This document shows, in pieces, positions 22,015 to 34,900 of a DNA stretch of 64,000 nt. This DNA comes from Reticulitermes speratus (lineage: Eukaryota; Arthropoda; Insecta; Blattodea; Rhinotermitidae), in assembly GCA_021186555.1 (NCBI GenBank), contig JAJKFL010000005.1, forward strand, positions 44,015,635-44,079,634, written 5' to 3'. The stretch's first letter is position 1; the number at the start of each line of letters is the position of its first letter. The notes below the pieces were generated by a model. That model did not search any database and was not told the DNA's origin. It worked only from the letters and a program-made list of their open reading frames with translations. The position numbers and the translations under genes are program-made.

Positions 22015-24834
22015 AATGTAAAGCAACTGCATGGAATATGTATAACATTATGTATATAACATTAAGATGGAGGGCAACTTTAGGCTTTTGTCAGTAATTC
22101 GTGATTGAACCGCAAAATTCGGCGTGGCCAGTGTTGGAGGAACTCCAATGAGGCGACTTTGAAATAAAATATTAGCCGAAGGAATTGTCGTACAATATTG
22201 GACATGATTTGAGGTTAAGTACTTAAAAAGTGTTCTACCCAAAATAAGGTACCATCATTTGTATAACTAAAATTGTTGAAAGTGTATAATGAAACACACT
22301 GCTGATAAACGAACTTCAGCTTGAACAAAGCCACGAAACTGCAAAACGTCTGTCAGTTGACAAAGATATGATTATATTGTGTATTGGCCTATAATTGTAA
22401 GAAAGAGAAACAGCAGGAAGTATGGCAACATTCATAAATCACACACAGAAAACAACCAGCAATAGCAGCACAGCCACGAGACAGAAAATCGCAATCACTT
22501 AAGCAACACATATGAATGGAAAATTAAATTAAAAAACTCATTTTGCTTAATGACAAATAATATGAAACACTACAACTTATTTGTGAACGCTGTAGAAATA
22601 ACACCAACAGATGCTTAAAAAATTAACAATTCTACCACAATGATTCTGTATAAAAACTAACCTCATCAGTATCCAAGCCCAACTGCAAAAATGTAAAAAA
22701 CAACAGCATTCACACATAAAGCTGCTCGGAAAGAAAACAGACTATGTATAATAATTACTTCAACAAAACAACAGTTACTAATGTTTTTTTCTTCTCTAAC
22801 GCTTTATAATAATAACACCACATTCTAATACCATGCAATGCTAACACAAATCCAACTTAAATCCTGTACATTATCGAAGTATAGCAACAAGAGAACACAT
22901 TACTATGAAGGCACATTTCTGCCAAGCTGGTGCTTAACCATTATAGCAACTGTTTATACGTTTACAGCAACAGAAATTTGTCATATTTAAGAACCGCCTC
23001 TCAGACCATGTAGCTTACAATTAACAATAAGCTAATCAGCCATGACGGACTCTCTAAACCATAACTGGTGATTTTCCTGCTTAGAAACTTGGAATTTGGA
23101 TCGACAACAATCAGGCCCGTAGCCAGGAAGGTACACGTGAGTGCAATGTACCTACTAGGAGTTTACAAAATATTAAAGACAGCCATGCGATCAGCCTGCT
23201 AAAAAAACGTGCGACACCGCACTATATCCACGTATTGCCTCTGTTGAACCGTCATGGTTGGAAACAACTCGTTTTCACAAATGTATGCATAGGCAAGATG
23301 TTTTGTGCAGTGTTATAGAAAGAATTATGTAATTAAAGTGTTGATTTTGTGGTCCTGAGAAAGGCGCTTTTTAAGTTTAGGCATAAATTATATATGTACA
23401 CACACTATATGTACAATAGAGCATTATATAAGCATATAAACGTATTGACATATATATGCACCCGCACTGGAAGCGGTGCACCTATTGTGTTCATGGTCTG
23501 GCTACGGGTCTGGCAACAATTCCTTAAAAAAGTCACGCCAGCCGTGCTAAATTCTGATGGATTCAAACAGCATTATTGCAGCAAAAAGGTAACACGGTTG
23601 TCTTACACAGTAATCAAGCACCTTTAGCAGTCACAAGGTTCCAGTCTTACAATGAATTTGTGTTACGTAATCAAGTCATTCCAATCATATCACACGACCC
23701 ATTTTCAAGGACGTCTGAGCTAAGACAAAGTGAACTCATGTGTGTTGCACAGTATGATTGGTTGTAGTAATAGTTGAGCATCGACTTGGCAATAACAGAC
23801 CAATAAGACTGCAGAACATCGATGTTACACACGCACGTATGCACATAAAACAGTTAAAATAGACCTATGGATAAAAGACAGAACAAACGTATTCCACTGT
23901 TAACAGATACATGTAATATGGAACTACAGGAGATTTCAATGTTCACACACTTAGTACCTAGTACATAATATCCCAGAAACAGGATTTGTGACGTCGTTAG
24001 TAGTCTGGTGTCACAGACAGTTTCACTGTTCCTACAGTATGAAATTTCAAAATGTCTGCAGAATTTTTTATCCAACAATGTTTTATTTGTTTCCATGCCT
24101 TACAAGGTAGATTTTAATGGCATAAACACTAAACAAGTTACAATTATTTATGTAAAATTCACACAGTTGGACCCAACGCGAAGGTGGGAAATTTTCTAAA
24201 AAATGTCAGAATGCTCTTCATCAAGCACTGAAAGATAATTCTAATACCTCGTAGGCGGTCTTACTTCGAGATACAGCCTATTTATTTCTTCTAATATAAC
24301 AGTTATAAGAGAAAAGAGGTGCTATACCCACTTTAATGAATTAGACACAAAAGAATTTCGCTTTCCAAGAAAATACGGATTTGTTTACTCTGATCATACA
24401 ATATCCGAATAAGTGTAAGAACTAATAGCAGTCCAAACACTTAACTCTTTTAAAAACAACCCAATTTACGGGTGCAATAAACGACGAACTTGGCTGGGAA
24501 AGCAATCGCTATATATCCTGGGATATAAATGAAACGTGACCGTCTGTGTTATGGGCTTCATATTGAATTATCCGGAATGTCTAGCTAAATGAGAAGTCTA
24601 GCTGCATAACGACCGATTGCATCACCCGATCAGCAGTACCGAGTCCCGCGAGTAAAGCGCTAACGTAGGACTGAGTGCCGTAGAGCGGACGACCTCGACT
24701 GCTGCACAGCCATCGATGACGGCCCGCGCTCTGCATTATTCAGTCCCACGACAAAAAAAAACACTGTGTAACGCTAAATCATGTGGTACACAAATTTTCC
24801 ATTCAATTATAATGGGTTAACACGTAACCACCAA
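22015..24834. other. sei S3-S4 intron, no recognised feature
   Basis: AT-rich in its left part. A CpG-rich island-like stretch lies at about 24600-24755 (GTCCCGCGAGTAAAGCGC and neighbours). No coding, RNA or repeat signature recognised. Confidence 0.55.
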
Positions 24835-25265
24835 CCTCTTCATTGCATATGCTAGATAGCTCACAACAAGACAGGCAATGTACGTGTAAACGTAACATTG
24901 AGGGGCGTTCGCGTAACCATTTTTGCCATGGAAAAGCAAGAAATATTACAAATTCTGAGTGTATGTTTGTAGCCTTAGTTATCCAGTATGCAACGCGCAT
25001 GCGCCGTGTTATATTGTCATCGGTGGCCTGTCCGGCTCTATCATATTTTTCCACATTGTCTCATAAAAGGCACGATTTTCAGAAAAAGTTATTGAAAATC
25101 AAATGTGTGTTTTGATTTTGTCTACAAATTTTTTCTGAAACACTTCTCATTCTAAGAAGAATTCAGTGAGATATTATCATAAATGTACATAGGTCTTCAT
25201 GTAAAGTACCTGTTATTCTTATCAGATTTTAACGAAACTTTCTACGAATTTTTATTTAGTACCTA
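24835..25265 (+). repeat. Dispersed repeat, copy 1 of an inverted pair
   Basis: Shares long similar blocks with the reverse complement of 29380..29790: AACAAGACAGGCAATGTACG, AGAAGAATTCAGTGAGATAT, ATGTACATAGGTCTTCATGT and AAAGTACC. No coding capacity was recognised. The two copies face each other about 4 kb apart across the S1-S3 exons. Confidence 0.7.
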
Positions 25266-25385
25266 ACATTTGTCACGGAAACATTAAGCGGCTTACTGAG
25301 ATTATTCTTATTCCTGGAATAAAATAAACATACGCAATAAAATGTTATGTAATGTCGCCGTGAGCGGCGCCGGGGTCGCTCTTAC

Positions 25386-25567
25386 CTCGTCCGTGTCAGA
25401 GCCAAAGAGTAGCAGGTCGAACGGAATGGCGGCGACCAGGTCGATGAGGAACCACCCGCGCAGATAGTGCACGGCGATCTTGCCAGGGTGCGACACCACC
25501 TCGTCATTCCTGTTCACATACGTCGTGCGGAAGTTTATGAGGATGTCGACAATGAATGTGACGTCGA
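25386..25567 (-). CDS. sei: sei exon: S2-S3
   Basis: Encodes [19 protein letters not shown] (rest of S2), the S2-S3 linker [20 protein letters not shown], and S3 with [21 protein letters not shown]. The aspartates in S2 (VDVTFIVDI) and S3 ([12 protein letters not shown]) are the acidic counter-charges of the voltage sensor. The acceptor is TCTTGCAG ending at 25568 and the donor is GAG then GTAAGA at 25385. It receives 2 bases of a split codon and ends in phase 0 (182 bp). High identity to ERG throughout. Confidence 0.94.
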
Positions 25568-25837
25568 CTGCAAGACACAGAGAGAACGTGACTGCACTGC
25601 AAGGGTCATCACGGGTAAAGAAACGTGAACCAACAAATGAAACTAGGTAACCTACATTCTCAGACCCGAACCTACCTGTTCAGCTGTGTGCAAATTCAAT
25701 TTAATCCACAAGAGAAAGGCGTGTTTACAAACAACCTCCTGAAATATATCGGATACAGGAAACGTCTCATCTTAAAAAAATGTATGTTAGAAAGACAGTT
25801 GATGAAGCCACTATTTTTAAAGGCAAAGCAATCCCTA

Positions 25838-26109
25838 TAAAGGCCTGGACAGGCCCTTACGGCTCCAGGAGGTTTAGTTTCTAGATAATCGGCAAATGAA
25901 GGTGGTAAGATTGTCAGCCCTACGCACCAGCCGCCTTTACCTCCCAGGAGATACCGCTGGTACTCATTTCTGTTAGAGGCTGAGTCGACCCCAGGGCGGC
26001 CGATATAATTAAATAAATGAAAAATTCCACTGACCCCAGCGGGAATCGAACCCGAGACCTTCCGGCTTGTAGCGCATTGCCTCAACCAACTGCGTCACCG
26101 CGTACGCCC
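25838..26109 (-). mobile_element. tRNA-derived SINE in the S2 intron
   Basis: Head on the minus strand GGGCGTACGCGGTGACGCAG then TTGGTTGAGGCAATGCG (A-box region) and GTCTCGGGTTCGATTCCCGC (B box). A body with CGGCCGCCCTGGGGTCGACT follows. It fills about a third of the 925-bp intron between the exons 26493..26736 and 25386..25567. Confidence 0.75.
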
Positions 26110-26492
26110 TTGTTACTTTTAGGATGAGGTAACAATGGGATGGAGCAGGTTGCATTGATGATGCAAGAAACGTTTTCTAATTTTGGTCGAAAATTCCGAG
26201 GAATGAAAAGACGCAGACAGAAGTACAATATTACAATGGAGCTTACAGTAGAGACAAACATGGTATGACTAGACTGCTGATGATGTTATAAAGTGGTGCA
26301 CTCTGCGAATATGAACACAGCAATACGGTGTCCAAAAACAAGGTCTATATCGCCAGCTGAGTAAATATAAAATGCAGTTTCGATAATTGACTGAAAGCAC
26401 CCAACTCGATATTAATTCCCAGCACAAGCTCTTACGTGCTACGTACGACATACACATCAGCTCTATGACAGTAATGGAGTCATCCGTCATAC

Positions 26493-26736
26493 CTATGAGA
26501 TCTATGATGACAATGGGGTCATCGCCATACTTCTTACTCTTCCTGGTGCTGAAGTCTGGTTCATTGAGCAGGAAGGCTGCTACGTAGGGCGTGAAGATGG
26601 CGGTGTACATGACAAGCAGTAGGATGATCCAGTCCCAGACGGCCTTGAAAGGACTGTAATGTAGGATTGTCCACTTGTGGATGCGTGGGGATTGGAGCTT
26701 GTACTCTGGCAAGACGTCGGCGCCCAGCGACAGTAC
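26493..26736 (-). CDS. sei: sei exon: pre-S1, S1 and start of S2
   Basis: Encodes [14 protein letters not shown], the conserved ERG signature just before S1. S1 follows ([19 protein letters not shown]), then the S1-S2 loop and the start of S2 ending VIIDLI. It starts at GTA (acceptor CCACAG at 26737-26742) in phase 0 and ends with one base of the next codon at 26493 before GTATGA. The split codon is completed by the next exon (G+TC, Val). The match to vertebrate ERG is near-continuous except in the S1-S2 extracellular loop, where insect-type FLLNEPDF replaces the longer, cysteine-containing vertebrate loop. Confidence 0.93.
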
Positions 26737-27344
26737 CTGTGGCAGGAAACAACAAAATGACTGGCTGAACACTGCAGGCCATTGCAAAGAACTATACCTC
26801 CACTCCGCCTGTATGGTTTCGTGGCGTCTAAGCATACAGGGACAAATTAACTTTTTCGTTTGTTTATATACTGTGAGAGCTTGGAAAATATATCTAAAAA
26901 TGCTAAACAGTTATGAAGCTGCTGTCCCTTTGAACGACTGTCTAGCACACCTCGCCGCGCCTTCCTACGAACCTCAAGTGCCTGCACGTCATCCTTGTAC
27001 AGAAAGCAGCTTCATTTAGGTCACTGGATCATGTAACTTATTTTATTACACATATTTACCGTGGATTTCAGTACAATAAGAAAGTAAACCAACAATATAC
27101 TCTGCATCATTTCATTTTTTACTCACGATCCTACATATTTATTTTTTATTCAAAAATCATAGGAATCATTTCAATACGTCATAAAGATTACAAGACCATT
27201 ACACAGTAATTTTTAAAATCTAAATACAAAATGATAACAGTATATAGTTTATTAAGAGAATATAGTCCCAGTATAATGATAGTCAGTTACATAACTGATA
27301 GAACTCGGTAACGATTTAGCGGATCGTGTCTAAATATCAGTAAT

Positions 27345-27440
27345 GTATGTGTGTGTATGTATGTATGTATGTATATGTGTGTGTATGTATGTAAGTATGT
27401 ATGTATGTATGTATGTATGTTGTATGTATGTATGTATGTG
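27345..27440 (+). repeat. GTAT microsatellite
   Basis: About 95 bp of (GTAT)n with GTGT interruptions, directly before the decayed hammerhead-like motif at 27461. Confidence 0.9.
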
Positions 27441-27460
27441 ACAAAATGAGTACAGTCCAG

Positions 27461-27504
27461 TGGCACCTGACGATGGTTGAATAAAACCGAAAGATGTCCT
27501 ATCG
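27461..27504 (+). ncRNA. Decayed hammerhead-like motif
   Basis: CTGACGA at 27467-27473, stem GGTT/AACC (27475-27478, 27485-27488), GAAA 27489-27492, then GATGTC. The core agrees with CUGANGA and GAAA, but stem I does not pair and the CATG of other copies is GATG. It follows directly on a GTAT microsatellite. Confidence 0.3.
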
Positions 27505-28614
27505 TAAGTGAAAAATGAAATAACACTGTACGTACCCTTCGTTTATTTTCTTAATGTAATGTGTCGTTGCATCTAACTCGGTTGAGTGTTTTAATACCCA
27601 ACCAATACACAGCCACACTCTGCCAATACACAGCCACACTTTGAACAAGTAGGCCTATAAGGAAGTTTAACATGTTCAGGCAAAAGAAAATTTATATCGC
27701 CATCCTCCTGAAATGCAAAAGACAAAACCTGCGCTTAAAAATCAGTTGTGAGAAGGCACAAACCCGCAATATTCGTTAACTTCGCAGCTTAACTACATTT
27801 TTTTTTAAATCGCTGCTAGGCAACAGCACGTGGATTACAGAAAAGTGGAAGCGAAATGAGTGCCAGTACGAAGATTGGTTAGGGGCGAGTGTGACGTCAT
27901 CAGTATTTCCGGAAAGCCTGTGTGTTCAATGACCTGGCAAGGCTGAAATTGACACTGTTTTGGAACAAAACCAACATGATGATGTCAGTGAGCAATATGT
28001 ATTTAAACGTGCTGAAACATGACTTCTCACAGTTTGGGGAATATGCCAACATCATATAGCAACAAGACACTCTCACATTTCGGCAACACTGTGCTCAAGT
28101 CATTAAACGCTCAATTTCCAAGTAAGTGAATGGTTACGCCCCGATTTCTTGGCTTTCCCCTTAATCTGGTCCCAGTAAATCGGATTTATTTTGGTTGATT
28201 AACTGTATAGGACAAATAAACTCCAGAAAAGTGACGTCGCCAAAACAGTCCTAAGGTTACACAATACACACTGGAGCGCAAATGGCAGCACCTGCACTGG
28301 AGGTTTGATATACGCCCAGCAACGAAGAGAGCTTACATCGAAATAATCCACGCTACACAAATTAGAACACCACACTTTTTTAGTATTCCACAGTCAGACG
28401 TACACTGTTTCTGTCATATGCCTTTACACATGAAGCAATCATGGTCGCAGAACAGTCTAGCGAAATACTTCACTCTGCATGGAGGGCAGTTTTGTCAGCG
28501 ACAGGCTATTCGTTTTGTTGCATGGTGGCTGACAAGTGGCGCGACCATGCTGGCTCTGTGTGCGAACGGTCTTACATCATTCAGTAAATACTTAAACCTG
28601 AAATAACAGAAAGG

Positions 28615-28730
28615 TACAAGCTGGCTAAAGTGGTAACGCTTCTGACATGGGTGCGGTAAGAGCCCGGTTTTAAACTCGACCGGGTATTTGGTGATTTTAC
28701 TCAGCCGGTCCCGGCATAACAACACAAACT
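28615..28730 (+). mobile_element. SINE-like tRNA-derived fragment
   Basis: Plus-strand GCTGGCTAAAGTGGTAACGC followed by GTAAGAGCCCGGTTTTAAAC and TCGACCGGG looks like a degenerate A box and B box pair of a tRNA-derived SINE. No body homologue elsewhere in the window was seen. Confidence 0.35.
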
Positions 28731-29264
28731 ACGGTGCGGACACACCAAATAAGACTAGACAAGATGAGTCTGACTCATAAGACTGAACTGAAGGCAACAT
28801 CAGCAAGACGACCCAATAAAATCAGTCGCGAAGATCTGTCAACGTGGACGTTTATTCGACTGCACTATGAGCAATATTCACAAGGCGACAGCGGAAAACG
28901 AGAAACAGAGGCTTTTTGTACATCCTCCTAATTAAAGTAATGAATTTCATCACCCTAATGATATTTGGTGAGGAGTAAAACATAATGAAGCCCCTCATTA
29001 TGCGATTTTATCCCTCCTCTGGTTAATTTATATTAGTTCCGAGTATCTTCAGAAGCGGAAACAAGTGTGATAAAACGAAGTAAAAGTTGTACCAATTATT
29101 ACCGGTATTAAATTTGCATTCTCTACGTTCGTAGAATCTCTTGAAATAATTTTATGCGCGTTTCGTTATCTGAAATGAAACATATATATACGATTTGTTC
29201 AGAGTGGAAATAACCAACACTTTTTAGGCGCGTTCGCAAAAATGCATAAAGCAACTAAAGCTTT

Positions 29265-29800
29265 GTATGTCTGTCCGTCCGGCCGTCCGCATGGAACAAC
29301 TCGGCTCCCACTGGATGGATTTTCATGAAATTTGATATTTCAGTATTTTTCGAAAATATGTCGAGAAAATTCAAGTTTCATTACAATCTGACATGAATAA
29401 CGGGTACTTTACATGAAGACCTATGTACATTTATGATAATATCTCGCTGAATTCTTCTTAGAATGAGAAATGTTTCAGACATAAGTAATAGAGAAAAATC
29501 AAAACACATACTGTACGTTCAAAAACTCTTTTCCAAAAATCGTGCCGTTTATGAGGTAATGTGGAAAAATATGGTGCAGTCAGACAGGCCACAGGTGACT
29601 ACATAATATGGCGCATGGCTTTGCAGGTTGGATAAATAAGGCTACAGACACACACTCAGAATATATATCTTACTGCTTTTCCACGGCAACAATGGTTACT
29701 AGAACGCGCCTCAATGTTACGTTATACATAGACTGCCTGTCTTGTTTAACACAGCGTTGTGTCAGGAAGCGATATGCACACAGTTCTAACAATTTGTATC
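29265..29800 (-). repeat. Dispersed repeat, copy 2 of an inverted pair
   Basis: Reverse-oriented partner of 24835..25265, extended at its outer side by a TATGTCTGTCCGTCCGGCCG stretch and AACTCGGCTCCCACTGGATG. The copy is diverged but recognisable over more than 400 bp; likely a transposable element of unknown class. Confidence 0.65.
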
Positions 29801-31082
29801 ATGATAATCCTGGCTGACGCACATATCCAGCTTCGTCAGAATTTCCCCAGACCTTATCCCCGACGGTAACAGCGGTACAAACACAAGATTCATCACCGAC
29901 TGAGCAGACGACGATGAGTAGCTAAATATGCTGTCAGACTGCTGACTAAAAATAATTCTGTCCTACAAATGTTACAGAATTTTCTTCAGAAAAGTCCGAA
30001 TTGTTCATTACAAATGCATGTGTTTTCCGCTATCCCGTCATAAACAACACAGAAATTGACAAAATGGCATTTTACCATAAGGAGCAAGATAATATAGGTC
30101 CGAGGATGTCACTGCGTCCATTCTTTTATTTACCATAAGCTATATTTATAGTAACACACGCTTTATCTGTAGCAGCAAACTTCATGAAACATGTTTTGCC
30201 ACGGGTTAATGTAAGTTAATTTGCAATATTCCACACTATTTCCACTATTATTTTATACAGCAATATTTTTTATCGCCTTAAATCAATGATACCTTCGATA
30301 TCGCAAGCAACCATGTTTCCTGCTCAACTGCCTTCCTGAACACGGAAAATCGCCCATATAATCATGGATAAGAGCTCCTAACTAACCACTGATCGAAAAG
30401 AAATGGCGTATGATGCGTCATGCTTTAGTCAAAGTGAGACAAACCCTTGTCTGATTCAGTTGGGTAGCCGCCATTAAAATCTGCTGTGCGGGTCCCAATC
30501 AGTCACGCTGAAACTATCTTCTCCTGTCTCGTCTTGTCTTGCATTGGGCCACATATTTTCCAGTTTATCATACCGTAGCATCCAGTTATTGAGCACTACG
30601 ATCTGTAGTCTGAGTTTTTTTATGGTGTCGTTACATAAGCTACAAATACATAAATTGTAATAACGACATTCTGTTATGGAAGTCCTTTATAACATGATTT
30701 TAGATTTTACAAAATTTCGTTAAATATAAACAAAAACTATGAAGTTGGAGGCAGAGTGGGCAGCGTCAATAATGACAGAGGCTCAATTTTGACTGGCGTT
30801 AACTTGTTCCTGCGGTCAGAAATCAAATGCGGGAAAATAAATAACAAAACAAAGTTTGTAGAAGGCTCTAAAGTGCTGACGTCAGAACCGACCCAGTAAA
30901 GGCAGTGCTGTGTACCTGCCATCATACTGGCCGTCCTACTAATTAGATCCGGCTCCACAAACTGGCGCTAAGGGCAAGTAACGTTCCTACCGCACACATA
31001 TCAGGGCCGAAACTGACAAGACACATCGTGGCCGTAGTAACACTGATATACCGACTGCTGTGGTTATTTACTGGTCCTTGTA

Positions 31083-31997
31083 CTTAGTGCTTTCGGAAAG
31101 TAATGTCTCCGTATTTGTATCTTTACATCCAGAAAAGACATCGAAATAAAGCACAACACAAAATGTAGCTCAGAATGTGTACTTTGTTTCTATACCTCAC
31201 ATTTTAACGTCGTATTCCTCTAGTTCGATACAATGCCGCCAGCGCTGAACAAGTTTTTCGAACCCATCGGTGTACAATTCTTCAGGTCTTTCTCGAAAGC
31301 ATTTCTTCATCACATCGTGAAATGAATTCCTTCGACATGATTATTGAGAGCTGCAAACAACCACAATTCAAACGGTGCCAAATCCGGGCTGTAGGTAGGG
31401 AGTGGAACAACTTCAAATCCGATGCTCTCGATCGCCGCTGAAGTGGCAGCACTAATGTTGAGCTGGCGTTATCATGTTGAAGAAGCATCGGCTTTTTTTT
31501 TCTCGACGATCACGATTGATTCGTTCCTTCAGCCTCTTCAGGGCCTTCGAGTAAGTCTCGGAGTTGATTTTCATCCATTTTCTTCAATAAGTTCGTTGAA
31601 CTGTTGCCAGTTCAAATCGTGAGTTGCGGTGACAGGCCTTCCAGAGAGCGACTGGTTGTGCAGGTCCAAATTTCCGTCACTATCCCTCGACTTTATCACC
31701 CAACGACGCACAGTACTTATGTCCACAGTATCCTCACCAAAGAAAGTCAATAATCGCCGGTGAATTCCGGTAGGAGTTTCATATTCGCGCGTCAAGAACT
31801 CAATAACAGCTCGCTGTTTGATACACTTCGACACGGCTGAGAATGAGTCATCCATTTTGAACCGAATACAACGCAAACAACAATGTTTGCCAAGCCGTAC
31901 CCCGCTGAAAATTAAAGGAACAGGGAAAAAGTTGGCACAAGTATCGCTTCAAGGTCACATCACTTGCGCGGAGGCATTACTTTCCGAACATCCTACG
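31083..31997 (-). mobile_element. Deleted mariner element
   Basis: About 915 bp bounded by 28-bp terminal inverted repeats (31083-31110 and 31970-31997) identical at 22 of 28 positions, with the core TTCGGAAAGTAATG and CTCC ends. TA target duplications lie at 31081-31082 and 31998-31999. Full-length mariners are about 1.3 kb, so roughly 400 bp is missing. The transposase remnant reads on the minus strand. It sits in the 21-kb intron of the channel gene in the same orientation. Confidence 0.85.
31282..31855 (-). pseudogene. mariner transposase remnant
   Basis: From ATG at 31855 it reads MDDSFSAVSKCIKQRAVIEF and on through TGIHRRLLTFFGEDTVDIST and VRRWVIKSRDSDGNLDLHNQ to QQFNELIEEN. This is the paired-like DNA-binding N-terminus of mariner transposases. 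It then stops at 31571. Downstream frames contain the C-terminal catalytic part: LLQHDNAS (second catalytic Asp region) and YSPDLAPF (the D34D motif region) in two frames. The central catalytic segment is deleted and at least two frameshifts are present, so no active enzyme is made. The family resembles the SETMAR-related mariners. Confidence 0.85.
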
Positions 31998-31999
31998 TA

Positions 32000-34900
32000 A
32001 AAAGAATAAAACAGGAGACTCATGAAAGACATGGGTAAACGGATTCATAAAGAGGCCGTAGACGAAATTTTCCACTTATTATAACATTCGGCAGTAAGAT
32101 AAAAACGACGTGCTTCATTCTGCAACACCGAGGTGCACATGACTTCTTAGCAACCTCAACTGCCATCTTGAAAATTTATGTATCACTTTCACGTTTCGCT
32201 CGTTCATTACTAACAACACACTTATTTGGTACTGTTTATCTGTTGACCAAAAGGTTGCATTGTGAAAGCAGATATGTTGATCAATTTGATTATAAAATCA
32301 CTAGAATTCCTATGATTTCAATCACCTTGCTCACGGCCTGGTACAGCAGCTTGTGCGATAAAGAGGACCGGTGATGCTGGCGACAATGAGGGCGCACGCC
32401 GAACTTCCTATTCAGACCATGGTGTACTCCGTTGGGGCGACACGAGTACACCGACATAGAGCGCGTCTGTTTGTTGTCCAGCATGATGCAAAACCATTAC
32501 ATTCGGGTAGGCGGCTCCATGAACATCAGTGCAAGAAGAAAGTAATAGAGCGCTGTGACCGGAGTTTTACACCTGCAATTCACACACGGCGACTAGCTGA
32601 AACTGAGGGCGCATTACAAACGGGATGCACACTCTGTATTCCAGCAGAAAAAGCGTAAATAAATAAAAAAAAACTGAGAACGCCTTTCATTGTAAGACAG
32701 AAATGGCTCCGCACATTTGTAATGAAGTCGTTTGTTTAAATGCTCGACACATTTGCGTCACCACCGGATGTTACGTACGTCAGCAAGAGGATTGTACGGC
32801 CATCGATCCAGAACCAGTTCAGCAAGCAATGTTTACTGCATCGAATTTAATCTACTGGGCGAGTGACAAATCTGATCCCTATGGACCAGAAGTCGGAATT
32901 AGGCCTACTAAATGGAATTTCATCACGTTCCACCAGAGGAGATCAAGACTTGCATAATGATGAACACAAAATAATTATCTCGTTTCGCATGTTATTTGGA
33001 ATGAACTAACTGCTCGAAGTTACGAAGAACCAGTCACAGAACTGCACTGTTGTCAAAAAGACACTAGAGACTTATAGTCGGAAAACTTCACACCATACTG
33101 AAACAATCATTGAGGTCCAACAACATGTTTTAAGATATGAGATTTGTGGTTGTCATGGCCGTGACTGAAGAACGCTGTCTTTAGGGGTCGATACCGCGTA
33201 GTCTGGCAGAAACTCACCAAACGACGTTTTGGAAAAGCCTGTGCCTCAAATTTCAGGGTACTTACGCGAAGATGGAGGCAGCAGGTTCCCGAACAAAGTT
33301 GGTAAATTCCTACCATATTACACAGTGTCACATCCCAGAACAAATTATTCTTGTTTTAAAATTATTATCGAGAATTTGACAATAATGGCCATTGTATAAC
33401 GTGGCCATCCTTCGTGTCTATGTGGGTAACCGAAATCTCCCTGAAGCTGGAAGACAGTACGACATACCGCGCAATTCTCAGTTCTGTGTACACTTGCCAT
33501 CGCGATCTGAGACCAAACACAAATACAGTGCAGCAAAAAGCACGGACACATTTTGCTTTCGAATTAGGAGCGCTATCAGATGCGAAACATTTTCTCCAGA
33601 CAACTTATTTCTAAATTCGGAGACACCAGCTGGCCAACCCAATCTCCTCACACTTTTGCATGTTGAAGATTTGTGTTCACCAGACACACCCGATCTCCAC
33701 CCGGGATACGAAAGCGAGAATTCGGGTAGAGACAGCAACTCTTTCCGAAAACATGCTGCAAACAGCAATACGTAGCCCTGTTTCACAAGTAAAGCGTGTG
33801 TACTGTCGAAAAAGGTTGTCACCTTCAGGACACCATTTTTAAGAAATAAGAAGACCAGCACACAGCAACGATTTCCCAAATTTGGAGCCTCTTGCGTGAT
33901 AAAATTAGATTTACACGTAAAAACTGTGCCAGTACTTTCTGCCGCATTTGTCACCTGTACTAGCGCATGCATGTTTTCTGTCGAACTGAAATGCACATTG
34001 CCGCACATCCTCAATCGCCACCTGAATTCGTCGATACGCCACTGCATTTCCACAAACTCTCATGATCCGTCAGAGTATAAACAGAAGGCGAAACACGGAA
34101 ACAGCATGCAGTCTTATAAGTCTGTTATGATTCATACGCCTGCATATGTATCAAGACTGAGGCTGTTTACTGTGAACGTAACCGGTTTAATGAGCAGATC
34201 ATACCGGAGAAAGTAGTAGGCACAAAATTTCTACAAACTCAAGTTAACTTTCACATTACCGCATTTTCCTACATGCTGCATAAGAACCGTGTGGATCCAT
34301 CCAATCTCACAGAAGATGCAAAATGCACAATACATTAATAAAATGTTATTTCGAGCAATTAGGTATAACATTACCCACAATTCTTTTCCACGCGTAGACA
34401 TCACATTCAGAATTCCCCCCAGAATATGAACGGTGTTTCAAAGTGTTAAACTTCCGTTACCGCGACACATCATTGAACAAAACAGAACAAAATGCACTCT
34501 GGATTTGCACGTGAACCTATTGTATTGCGGCAGACATCGGGATTAGAACCCCATTGGAGCATTTGCGTTTTATACTTTCTGTAGCTACCACAATCCCGTG
34601 TTTTAACACTCCAACGCTACTTTTTCATCTGCTCCATGAATTGCACGTCTATGCACTCCCACAAAACGAAGCAAAAGGACGCTAAATCAAAGGTCTATGA
34701 AATGAGGCCACTCAACTCACAGACTCAGAACAGCCCCAACATAGCTGCTAAAAGATGGCGATGTGGTCTTTTGGTTAACTTCAACTTCAAGTTGTGTTGA
34801 AACAAGGTTTTCGAGCACATCATGGTAAATGGTCCCCATTGTGGTAGCCTCAGCTACAAAGCGAAATATCTTGGCCCAGGCACAGTGTTGGCTGCATATC

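Noticed and set aside
30180..30210. GAAACATGTTTTGCC near 30186 as a hammerhead-like 3' half
   Set aside because: No CTGANGA or stem II within range on that strand.
33478..34053. 191-codon minus-strand frame
   Set aside because: Overlapped by comparable plus-strand frames, no motif, no splice or start context; probably part of a decayed transposon.
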